From assembly GCA_020434085.1 (NCBI GenBank), contig JAGRBM010000605.1:1-12758 (forward strand): DNA of 12,758 bases, written 5' to 3'. The translations under genes were made by a program, and so were the position numbers. The notes under the pieces were generated by a model that saw nothing but the letters and a program-made list of their open reading frames with translations, was not told the origin of the DNA and made no database searches. Shown piece by piece: positions 1 through 6,409 of the stretch. Each line of letters begins with the position of its first letter. Positions within the stretch are counted from its first letter, which is position 1. The stretch is from Chrysiogenia bacterium. GTDB taxonomy: Bacteria > JAGRBM01.

Positions 1-1452
1 ACCACCCGCGACCGGGCACTTCTGGCAACCGGCGCGGCGGCGCTCTGGGCGCTTCACCCGATCCAGACCCAGGCAGTCACCTACATCGTCCAGCGCATGA
101 CCGTGCTCTGCGGGCTCTTTTCCCTGCTGGCCATGTGGCGCTACGTGCGCGGGGTGCGCACCGGAGAGCGCCGCGACTTTCTCTGGAGCGCCGCTTTCTA
201 CGCGCTGGCCCTGATGAGCAAGGAAAGCGCGGCGGCCCTGCCGGTGGTGGGACTGCTCTATGAGTGGATCGTCGCCGATCCCTCACGCGAGATCGGCGCG
301 CGGCGGCGCCGCCGCATTGCCCTGGCCATCGCGATGATTCCTCCGATTATTCTCGCAGGCACCTACGCCGCGCTGAGCGACCAGCACTTTGCCCTGGGCA
401 CCCTGCCCGGCCGTGACTACACGCTCTTCGAGCGGATCCTCAGCGCGCCGCGCGTCTACTTCAAGGGCATGGCCATGCTGCTTTGGCCCTCGGGGCAGGC
501 CCTCGACCATGCAATGGTCGTCTCGCGCGGGCTTTTTACGCCATGGACGACCTTTGTGGGCTGGCTTGCCATGGGCGCGCTCATCTTCGTGACGATCTTC
601 ACGCGGCGCGAGCACCGGCGCTCGGCCTGGGCGCTGCTGAGCTTCCTGGTTCTCCAGCTTCCCGAGAATTCTTTCCTGAATCTCGAACTCTTTTTCGAGC
701 ACCGGCTCTACCTGCCCAGCGCCCTGTTGCTGCCGCTCGTGCCGATCGGGCTGGCAAGAATCGTGGCGAGCAAGAACGAGCTGCGCGCGCCGGTGACGGC
801 TGCCATCCTTGCGTTGCTGGCCCTCTCAGCCGGGCTCACTGTGCGCCGCAACCTGATGTGGAGCGATCCGGTCGCCCTGATGCAGAGCAACCTGCAGGTC
901 ACGCCCGGCAACGCGCGCGCACACTACAACCTGGGGCAGACGCTCGCCCGCGCCGGCGACGATGAGGGCGCGCTTCGCGCCTACAAGGAAGCCGAGGCCC
1001 GCGGCTACGACGAAGCAACCTTCGCGCTGGCCACCACGCTCCACCGGATGGGACAGATCCCGGCGGCGAAGGCTGCCTACCAGCGCGCGCTCAAGCAGCA
1101 TCCGCGACCGGCCGAGGTGTGGGTGAATCTGGGACTTCTCTACAAACAGGAAGGCGATCTGGGCCAGGCGGACCGCGCCTATGAGTGGGCGCTCGAATTC
1201 GAGCCGAAAAATACCGACGCGCTACTCAACCTCGGCAACCTTCGGCTCAAGCAGGGCCGCCCCGAAGAGGCCGAAACCGTTTTCACCGGCATCATCGCCG
1301 AACACCCGGAAATGGCGCAGGCCCACTTCAACCGGATGCTTGCGCGCATCGCGCAGAACAAAAAGGAAGAAGCCCGCGAGGACTACCACGCGGCCCTTGC
1401 GCGGGGCTTCGAGCAGGCCCGGACCTATGCGGGATATTTCGGGGAACAATAA
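1..1452 (+). CDS. Polytopic membrane protein with C-terminal TPR repeats (TMTC-like), 5' end missing
   Basis: The reading frame is open from the first base, so the start lies left of the window; the ATG at 97 is internal. Just before it the frame reads HPIQTQAVTYIVQR (55-96), a motif of bacterial TPR membrane proteins that resemble the eukaryotic TMTC / GT-C glycosyltransferase-like family. Further family-like motifs are SKESAAALP (from about 217) and EHRLYLPS (697-720). Hydrophobic segments lie near 307-372, 553-600, 709-765 and 787-840. The last 180 residues form about five TPR units of 33-34 residues (near 916, 1018, 1111, 1213 and 1315 to 1422), with typical spacing such as AEVWVNLGLLYKQEGDLGQA. 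The protein probably sits in the inner membrane and uses the TPRs for protein contacts. A sugar-transferase role is possible but not shown, and the N-terminal loop that would carry catalytic acidic residues is outside the window. The gene is convergent with the next one, 18 bp away, with no clear terminator between them. Confidence 0.85.
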   Translation, partial: TTRDRALLATGAAALWALHPIQTQAVTYIVQRMTVLCGLFSLLAMWRYVRGVRTGERRDFLWSAAFYALALMSKESAAALPVVGLLYEWIVADPSREIGARRRRRIALAIAMIPPIILAGTYAALSDQHFALGTLPGRDYTLFERILSAPRVYFKGMAMLLWPSGQALDHAMVVSRGLFTPWTTFVGWLAMGALIFVTIFTRREHRRSAWALLSFLVLQLPENSFLNLELFFEHRLYLPSALLLPLVPIGLARIVASKNELRAPVTAAILALLALSAGLTVRRNLMWSDPVALMQSNLQVTPGNARAHYNLGQTLARAGDDEGALRAYKEAEARGYDEATFALATTLHRMGQIPAAKAAYQRALKQHPRPAEVWVNLGLLYKQEGDLGQADRAYEWALEFEPKNTDALLNLGNLRLKQGRPEEAETVFTGIIAEHPEMAQAHFNRMLARIAQNKKEEAREDYHAALARGFEQARTYAGYFGEQ

Positions 1453-1470
1453 CTCTTCGCCGGCCCCGCC

Positions 1471-2886
1471 CTATCCCAGCAGATACGCAACCACATCGGC
1501 GGCCGAGTAGTCGTGCCCGGCATCGCTGGTGAGCGCTCGCACGCAGGAAAGATCGTTGCCGGAAGTGACGATTGCGGGCTCCACGCAGCCCTCGCTTCGC
1601 ACCTGCGGCTGCCCGATGCTTGCAAGCAGGCCGTTGCACAGGCACATGCGGCCTTCGCAGGCATCGGGCTCACCGCCCTTCTTCACATATGCGGCTTCGT
1701 CTTCTGCCGGGCAGCGATAACCCACCGATCCATCGAGCGCCCTGTACGGCGCGCGAAGCAACCCCACATCGCAGGCCGGACGCCGGCGTGCGGCGTAGAG
1801 TTCCTGCCGGGCAAGGGTTCCTTCCAGGTCCATGAGTTTGAAGGGAAAGCCCGTTGGCGAGGCCTTTGCATCGGTTCGAACGCGGGTGTCCGGCTTGCGG
1901 GCGAAGGCCACGGCGCGCTGTTTGAGCTTCGGCGTGAAACCCGATTCGTGACAGAAAGCAAAGGCCGTACCCACCTGGATGCCGCAGGCACCCGCTGCCA
2001 GCGCGTCTGCGAGCCCCTTTGGGCTTGCCACGGAGCCCGCGAGCCAGAACGGCAGTCCCAGCGCGGCGATGGCTTCGAGATCGATGGCATCGCGCTCACC
2101 GTAGACCGGCTCTCCCAGTTCACTCAGCTCCAGCGCGCCGCGCGGCGGGGCGTTGTGGCCGCCCGCCTCGGGGGCTTCGACAACAAAGCCATCGGGTGGC
2201 GGCGTTGCGCGCGCCAGGGATTTTGCGAGCGTCGCCGAAGAGATGATTGCAAGAAACTTCGGCCGCGAGAGCGCGGACACCTGATCCCCCAGCAACCTGC
2301 GCGCAGAGAAATGGATCTCATGTTCCTCGCCCCGGGCGGCGCCATCGACATGCACTTTGAGCGAGACATCTTCGCCGCGTATCAACGCGTCGATGACGCC
2401 CGGGATCTGCCGCGGAATTCCCGCGCCCACCAGCACGTAATCCACACCGGCCAGCAGCGCGCCAAAGAGCGAGGCAAGTGTGGGGAGCTGCACTTTCTCC
2501 AGGTAGTTGATTCCGACGAGTCCCTCATGGCCCTCTTTGGCGAGGAAGACCTCGGCGAAGTTGGCCAGCACGGTGAGCTCTTCGAGTTCGCGCGCGGGTT
2601 TGAGCGTGAACATCGGCGGGTTCTTGTAGGGCGCATCCTGCGCCTTGCCGCCGGGGATGTAATAGCGCGCGAGCACGCGCTCGCTGATTTCCTGCACGGG
2701 AAAGGATGCAAGAGCGCGGCGCATGTGGCCGCCGGAATCCCCGTCCTGGAGCCTGCGCACCAACACGTGGGTGAGCGCGGTGCCCGAGACCACGCCCATC
2801 TGCCCGGAGAGCGCAACAGCGCGCGCCAGCCGCCAGTCCGATACGCCAATGCCCATACCGCCCTGAATAATCCGGGGTTGATTCAT
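1471..2886 (-). CDS. Nitronate monooxygenase-family (2-nitropropane dioxygenase-like) flavoprotein
   Basis: This is a 471-residue FMN-type TIM-barrel protein. The N-terminus MNQPRIIQGGMGIGVS and GVVSGTAL are the start of an NMO barrel. EAPEAGGHN (residues 237-245) matches the NMO signature, in which the His is the usual catalytic base. LPFWLAGSVASPKGLADALAAGA and GIQVGTAFAFC (about 278-312) match the FMN phosphate-binding strands. The protein is longer than typical NMOs (about 320-380 residues). The last 100 residues hold seven cysteines (372, 392, 410, 415, 417, 434, 448), including CEGRMCLC. The start at 2886 is chosen because GGAAGG lies 7 nt upstream; the frame stays open 12 codons further without a better site. 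Family members oxidise alkyl nitronates, but many long homologues have no known substrate and some are enoyl-reductase-like (compare PfaD), so only the family is firm. It is divergent from the methyltransferase gene and convergent with the TPR gene. Confidence 0.85.
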   Translation of the reverse strand: MNQPRIIQGGMGIGVSDWRLARAVALSGQMGVVSGTALTHVLVRRLQDGDSGGHMRRALASFPVQEISERVLARYYIPGGKAQDAPYKNPPMFTLKPARELEELTVLANFAEVFLAKEGHEGLVGINYLEKVQLPTLASLFGALLAGVDYVLVGAGIPRQIPGVIDALIRGEDVSLKVHVDGAARGEEHEIHFSARRLLGDQVSALSRPKFLAIISSATLAKSLARATPPPDGFVVEAPEAGGHNAPPRGALELSELGEPVYGERDAIDLEAIAALGLPFWLAGSVASPKGLADALAAGACGIQVGTAFAFCHESGFTPKLKQRAVAFARKPDTRVRTDAKASPTGFPFKLMDLEGTLARQELYAARRRPACDVGLLRAPYRALDGSVGYRCPAEDEAAYVKKGGEPDACEGRMCLCNGLLASIGQPQVRSEGCVEPAIVTSGNDLSCVRALTSDAGHDYSAADVVAYLLG

Positions 2887-2893
2887 ACTGCCG

Positions 2894-2899
2894 CCTTCC
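2894..2899 (-). promoter_or_regulatory. Ribosome binding site deciding the start of the NMO-family gene
   Basis: GGAAGG on the minus strand sits 7 nt before the ATG at 2886. It supports that start over the longer open frame reaching 2922. Confidence 0.6.
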
Positions 2900-2997
2900 G
2901 AGTGCCCGGGAACGGGCTGCACCCCCGGAAGACAATCCGGTCGCGCCCCGCGGGTGACACCGATGTTCAGTCAACCCGATTCTGCCACCCGAGCGAT

Positions 2998-3011
2998 ATG
3001 ACGAACGTCAT
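2998..3011. promoter_or_regulatory. Perfect inverted repeat in the divergent intergenic region, candidate operator
   Basis: ATGACG-AA-CGTCAT is a perfect 6-2-6 palindrome in the 252-bp region between the divergent NMO-family and methyltransferase genes. It lies 112 bp before the NMO start and 128 bp before the methyltransferase start. The size and position fit a dimeric repressor or activator acting on either gene, but no regulator gene is present in the window. A 14-bp palindrome can also arise by chance in this much sequence. Confidence 0.35.
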
Positions 3012-3044
3012 CTTCGCGCTGCCCTGCTTCCCGGTTAGAGTCGG

Positions 3045-3074
3045 TTGCGAGGCCCAAATAGTGGGCGCTAGCCT
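3045..3074 (+). promoter_or_regulatory. Candidate promoter of the methyltransferase gene
   Basis: TTGCGA (3045-3050) and TAGCCT (3069-3074) are separated by 18 nt, with the expected transcription start near 3081, about 58 nt before the ATG. The elements match sigma-70 consensus only partly. Support comes from the near-identical arrangement upstream of the inositol monophosphatase-family gene (TTGCCG, 18 nt, TAGGCT at 10000-10029); both copies are preceded by CGG (CGGTTGC) and followed by G after the -10. Confidence 0.35.
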
Positions 3075-3126
3075 GTCGTTCTGTTCTTTGAGGCCCCGGG
3101 AGCAGAAACCCGCACCGCGCGCCTCT

Positions 3127-3131
3127 GGAGG
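3127..3131 (+). promoter_or_regulatory. Ribosome binding site deciding the methyltransferase start
   Basis: GGAGG lies 7 nt before the ATG at 3139. The same frame is open without a stop from 1513, so this site and the start of the methyltransferase fold are what fix the gene's 5' end. Confidence 0.75.
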
Positions 3132-3138
3132 AAATTCA

Positions 3139-3834
3139 ATGGCCGAATCGCTGCTTCAGGACTTCACAGCGCCCTACAGTCCCTTTGAGTCATTCATGTA
3201 TGACTACTTCATCGCCGGGGCGGTGGGTGACTTCGTCAAGGACGCGATGGACGAGTTTCTGGGAGAAATGCCCAGGGGCGCCAGCATCCTCGAAGTCGGT
3301 TGCGGCGGCGGCCATCTTGCCACCGAGATCATGCGTCGGCGCCCGGACCTCGAGTTCACGGGTCTGGACCTCTCCCACGAGCAGATCGCCCGCGCGAGAA
3401 AACGCAATCAAAACTCGCCGGGCAACCCGCGTTTCGTGCAGGGCTCGGCGCTCGAACTCCCCTTCGATGAGGGAAGCTTCGACGGAATCTTCAGCGTGGC
3501 CTCCATCAAGCACTGGCCCGACCAGCGCCTTGGTGTGAGCGAGTGCGTGCGCGTGCTTCGCCCCGGCGGCACGCTGCTCATCGCCGAGGCCGATCGCGGC
3601 TGCAAGCTCGAGGACGCCCGCAACTTCGTCGCCCACTGGCGTATCCCCGCCGCGCTCCGTCCCATCGCCCTTATGGGCTTTCGCACCTTCGTCGCCGGCC
3701 AGGGCATCGACGAAGGCGAAGCCCTGGCGCACCTCAAGAGCCAGCCTCTCAAGGACTGCGAAGTGCAGAAACAGCCGGGAATGCCCTCCCTCGCGCTGGT
3801 TGGGAAGAAGAAAGCGAAGAAGAAGAGCCCCTGA
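3139..3834 (+). CDS. Class I SAM-dependent methyltransferase
   Basis: The 231-residue protein has a Rossmann-fold methyltransferase core of the Methyltransf_11/25 type. Motif I is ILEVGCGGG (residues 50-58), the ribose-binding acidic residue is Asp77 in FTGLDLS, the adenine-region motif is QGSALELPFDEGSFDGIFS (101-119), and the post-motif strand is VLRPGGTLLIAE (139-150). The first 40 residues (SPFESFMYDYFIAGAVGDFV) form a helical lid typical of small-molecule methyltransferases. The C-terminus ends in a Lys-rich tail, GKKKAKKKSP, which could bind nucleic acid or membranes or be a dispensable tail. The substrate cannot be read from the sequence. It is apparently monocistronic, with a candidate promoter upstream and a hairpin terminator starting 3 bp after the stop. 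Confidence 0.85.
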   Translation: MAESLLQDFTAPYSPFESFMYDYFIAGAVGDFVKDAMDEFLGEMPRGASILEVGCGGGHLATEIMRRRPDLEFTGLDLSHEQIARARKRNQNSPGNPRFVQGSALELPFDEGSFDGIFSVASIKHWPDQRLGVSECVRVLRPGGTLLIAEADRGCKLEDARNFVAHWRIPAALRPIALMGFRTFVAGQGIDEGEALAHLKSQPLKDCEVQKQPGMPSLALVGKKKAKKKSP

Positions 3835-3837
3835 AAC

Positions 3838-3865
3838 AAAGGGCGGCCCGATGGGCCGCCCTTTT
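3838..3865. terminator. Rho-independent terminator, probably bidirectional
   Basis: AAAGGGCGGCCC (3838-3849) pairs with GGGCCGCCCTTT (3853-3864) around a 3-nt GAT loop, giving a 12-bp stem. On the plus strand it is followed by a short T run, right after the methyltransferase stop at 3834. On the minus strand the stem ends in TTT followed by GTTT, so it can also end transcripts of the convergent acyl-CoA dehydrogenase operon, whose last stop is at 3888. Confidence 0.9.
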
Positions 3866-3887
3866 CCATTGTGCTGTTTCGCAAAAC

Positions 3888-5030
3888 CTAAAGAATCATC
3901 TCCGCCAGCGCCTTGCGATGGAAGGGGCCGTCACCGTAGGCGAGCTGGGCCCAGCGCAGGCGTTTCCAGAACAGGTGGACGTCGCACTCCCAGGTAAAGC
4001 CGATACCACCGTGGGTGCGCACCGCCGTGTCGGCGGTAAGCGGGCCGACCTCCGAGAGATAGGCCTTGGCCATGCGCGCGGTGAGCAGCGCACGCGGCGC
4101 GTCGTGGTCCTGCGCCCAAAGGGCGCCGTAGACGATGCTGCGCGCGTTCTCGATGTCGGCAAAGCGATCGACGAGGCGGTGCTTCACACCCTGGAAGCTG
4201 CCGATCGGGCGACCGAACTGCTCGCGCACCTTGGCGTATTCCACCGAGGTGTGAAGCAGCTTGCGGGCGGCGCCCAGCATCTCGGCGGCAAGCGCCACCC
4301 AGATGCGCGGCAGCGCTTTTTCGAGCGCCTTGGCCGCGCCGCCCTCGGCGCCGAGCACCGCGTCCTCGCTCACCTTCACGCCCGTGAGCTTTACGGTCGC
4401 GGTGTGGCGCGTCTCGTCGACAAGCTTGTTGGAGGTGATCTTTACGCCCTTGGCCTTCGCATCGACCGCAAAGAGGGTCGGGCCCTTGCTTGTGTTGGTA
4501 GTGACCAGCAGCAGGTCGGCGCTGCCGGCGTCCATGACGTTCACCTTCGTGCCGGTCAGCACATAGCTCTTGCCCGACTTCTTGGCCTTGACGCCGCCGG
4601 CGCACAGATCCCAGCCCTGATCTTTTTCAAAGGCTGCGAGCGTCGGGCGAATCGCGCCCTCTGCGATCTGCGGGAAGAGCTTCTTTTTCTGCGGCGCCTT
4701 GGCGGCGGCATCGATCGCGAGCACGCCGATCTGGCTGGAGAGATACGGCGCCACCATCAGGTGGTAGCCCTGCTCTTCGAGAAGGATGCCAAGCTCATAG
4801 ATGCCAAGGCCCACCCCGCCCATGTTTTCGGGGATCAGGAGGCCGTGCCACCCAAGGGCCGACATCTCGTTCCAGTCTTTTTCATCGAAACCCGTGCCCG
4901 CGCTGCAGAGCTCGCGCACGCGCTCGGTGCCGAAGTTCGCGCCGAGAAATTTCTTGGCCGAGGTGCGCAGCACCTCCTGGGTTTCACCGTATTCGAATCG
5001 TTCCATTCCCTTGCTTGCCTGTTTTGCCAT
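3888..5030 (-). CDS. Acyl-CoA dehydrogenase-family protein, probable non-catalytic subunit
   Basis: The 380-residue protein has the full acyl-CoA dehydrogenase layout: an N-terminal helical domain (about 1-125), a middle beta domain (126-225) and a C-terminal helical domain (226-380). YAKVREQFGRPIGSFQGVKH (265-284) is the FAD-contacting helix and HGGIGFTWECDVHLFWKR (340-357) the flavin/partner-subunit loop. The middle domain lacks the usual TEPxAGSD-type motif. By hand alignment, the helix-G Glu used by isovaleryl-CoA-type enzymes is replaced by Pro241 (EKALPRIW), and no Glu is seen at the alternative C-terminal position. This pattern is known for one partner of two-gene FadE heterotetramers in actinobacterial steroid and acyl-CoA degradation. 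The ATG lies 8 nt after GGGG and 5 bp after the stop of the upstream dehydrogenase gene, so the two are co-translated. The substrate is unknown. Confidence 0.88.
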   Translation of the reverse strand: MAKQASKGMERFEYGETQEVLRTSAKKFLGANFGTERVRELCSAGTGFDEKDWNEMSALGWHGLLIPENMGGVGLGIYELGILLEEQGYHLMVAPYLSSQIGVLAIDAAAKAPQKKKLFPQIAEGAIRPTLAAFEKDQGWDLCAGGVKAKKSGKSYVLTGTKVNVMDAGSADLLLVTTNTSKGPTLFAVDAKAKGVKITSNKLVDETRHTATVKLTGVKVSEDAVLGAEGGAAKALEKALPRIWVALAAEMLGAARKLLHTSVEYAKVREQFGRPIGSFQGVKHRLVDRFADIENARSIVYGALWAQDHDAPRALLTARMAKAYLSEVGPLTADTAVRTHGGIGFTWECDVHLFWKRLRWAQLAYGDGPFHRKALAEMIL

Positions 5031-5035
5031 GGTGC

Positions 5036-6256
5036 TTACCCCTTCGCCATTCCGAGGATGCGCTCGCCAATGATGTTCTTCTGAATCTCACTGGTGCCGC
5101 CGCCGATGATGGGGCCGTAGCCGTTCATAAAGAAGAGCTCCCAGTCCCCGTACTCAAAGGCGCCGGGCGATTCGGCCCAGTGCCAGGCGTCGGGACCGAG
5201 CACGCGGATGGAGACCTCGCCAAGGCGCATCATCATCTCGCTCTGCTGCAGTTTTGAGAGCGACATGATTCCCATCGGGTAGTCCTGAAGCTTCTGGATC
5301 TTCGCGCGGGTCGAATGCTGGCGAAGGGCCTCGGTCTCAATGGCGAGTTTTACGAGGTCATCGCGCACGAGCGGATCGTCGAGCATCGACTTGCCGCCGC
5401 GTTTGCGGCTCTTGGCGAGCGCCGCCGTCTGGCGAATGCGGCCCTCAAAGGCACTGTGGATTCCCACGTCGCCGCTGCCGCCGCTGCCGCGCTCGTGCAG
5501 GAGAGTGGTCATGGCGATCATCCAGCCCTGGCCGGGCTTGCCGACGATCTGCTCGGCCGGGATCTCGACGTTCTCGAAGAAGGTCTGGTTGAAGGAATCC
5601 TCGCGGGTCATCTTGGTCAGCGGTTTGACCTCGATGCCCTCAGACTGCATGGGCACCAGGAAATACGAGAGGCCCGCGTGTTTCTTGGCTTCCTTGTCGG
5701 TGCGCGCGAGCAGGATCATCCACTTGGCGAACTGACCCTGGGTGGTCCAGATCTTGTGGCCGTTGATGATCCAGGAATCACCGCGCTTTTCGGCGAAGGT
5801 CTGCGCCGACCCCAGGTCGGAACCGGCGTTGGGCTCGGAAAAGCCCTGGCACCAGATCTCGTCGCAGGAGAGGATGCCGGGAATGTATTTCTTCTTCTGT
5901 TCTTCACTGCCGTGGGAGAGAATCGTCGGCATCGCCATGCGGATACCGATGACGTTGAGGATGGTCGGCGCCTTTGCGCGCGCGAGTTCCTGATTGACGA
6001 CTTTCTGCATCCACGACTCGCCGCCGTGGCCGCCGTATTTCTCGGACACGCCGAGCCCCAGGTAGCCGCCCTTGTAGAGCGTGTTCTGCCACTTCTGCAG
6101 GTAGGCCACCTGATCGGCCTGATCGACTTCCAGAAAGGACATGGGCAGGTGGAACTTGGGCTTGGGAGGAAGATTCTTCTCCAGCCACTTCTTCAATTCT
6201 TTGCGGTATTTCGCCTGTTCGGGCGTGTCTTCGGCATAGGGATCGTGTTTCGCCAT
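5036..6256 (-). CDS. Acyl-CoA dehydrogenase, probable catalytic subunit
   Basis: The 406-residue FAD enzyme catalyses alpha,beta-dehydrogenation of an acyl-CoA thioester. The substrate/FAD-binding signature WCQGFSEPNAGSDLGS is at residues 135-150. The probable catalytic base is Glu255 in LLHERGSG, the helix-G position used in isovaleryl-CoA dehydrogenase and in catalytic FadE partners. The C-terminal signature GGGTSEIQKNIIGERILGM is at 385-403. Length and motifs are normal for the long branch of the family. It is the first gene of a two-gene operon with the partner dehydrogenase. An AAGGAGG ribosome site lies 11-12 nt before the ATG, slightly far but strong. A palindromic operator candidate lies 53 bp upstream of the start. 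Chain length or ring substrate cannot be deduced; steroid, branched or medium-chain acyl-CoA are all possible. Confidence 0.92.
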   Translation of the reverse strand: MAKHDPYAEDTPEQAKYRKELKKWLEKNLPPKPKFHLPMSFLEVDQADQVAYLQKWQNTLYKGGYLGLGVSEKYGGHGGESWMQKVVNQELARAKAPTILNVIGIRMAMPTILSHGSEEQKKKYIPGILSCDEIWCQGFSEPNAGSDLGSAQTFAEKRGDSWIINGHKIWTTQGQFAKWMILLARTDKEAKKHAGLSYFLVPMQSEGIEVKPLTKMTREDSFNQTFFENVEIPAEQIVGKPGQGWMIAMTTLLHERGSGGSGDVGIHSAFEGRIRQTAALAKSRKRGGKSMLDDPLVRDDLVKLAIETEALRQHSTRAKIQKLQDYPMGIMSLSKLQQSEMMMRLGEVSIRVLGPDAWHWAESPGAFEYGDWELFFMNGYGPIIGGGTSEIQKNIIGERILGMAKG

Positions 6257-6267
6257 GGCTACGGTCG

Positions 6268-6275
6268 CCTCCTTA
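6268..6275 (-). promoter_or_regulatory. Strong, slightly distant ribosome binding site of the dehydrogenase operon
   Basis: TAAGGAGG on the minus strand is nearly a full anti-Shine-Dalgarno match, placed 11 nt before the ATG at 6256. No start codon in this frame is better spaced. Confidence 0.6.
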
Positions 6276-6308
6276 GCGTGTGTCGCGTGCCGCGCTGATA
6301 TTGTGAAA

Positions 6309-6324
6309 GTGAGTATTCACTCAC
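6309..6324. promoter_or_regulatory. Palindromic operator candidate upstream of the acyl-CoA dehydrogenase pair
   Basis: GTGAGT-ATTC-ACTCAC is a perfect 6-bp inverted repeat with a 4-bp spacer, 53 bp upstream of the dehydrogenase start. An overlapping weaker pair, GTGAA (6303-6307) and TTCAC (6316-6320), gives a cluster of half-sites over 6303-6324. Palindromes of this size and A/T-rich centre are typical of TetR-family regulators of fatty-acid and acyl-CoA catabolism. It lies in a 153-bp gap after the lipoprotein gene on the same strand and probably overlaps the operon's promoter, although no convincing -35/-10 pair is visible. Confidence 0.55.
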
Positions 6325-6409
6325 CTCTTCCGGGGGCCAAGCTTCGCACATGGCGCAGCGTGCAATCAAGGCGCGCGTGCAGAGTTTTGCGGGATGAATT
6401 GAACGGCTC

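Noticed and set aside
1453-1470. Possible terminator between the convergent TPR and NMO-family genes.
   Set aside because: The 18-bp gap and adjoining ends show no stable hairpin with a T run on either strand.
2925-2940. CCGGA and TCCGG inverted repeat with a 6-nt loop just upstream of the NMO-family gene.
   Set aside because: The stem is only 5 bp and such GC repeats are expected by chance here. It lacks a U tract for a terminator and is weaker than the 2998-3011 palindrome.
1513-3138. Plus-strand frame open across the whole antisense of the NMO-family gene and through the intergenic region into the methyltransferase (773 codons), suggesting a fusion.
   Set aside because: The upstream 542 residues are low-complexity, Arg/His/Gly-rich with no fold or signal, and lie opposite a real gene. 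In GC-rich DNA such antisense frames stay open by codon bias. GGAGG before 3139 fixes the true start.
3843-5084. Long plus-strand frame antisense to the acyl-CoA dehydrogenase subunit gene.
   Set aside because: It is composed of residues typical of GC-rich antisense shadows, has no recognisable domain, and the minus-strand gene has clear family motifs.
5315-6298. Plus-strand frame of 327 codons antisense to the catalytic acyl-CoA dehydrogenase.
   Set aside because: It is an antisense shadow with no motif or ribosome site, opposite a gene with full signatures.
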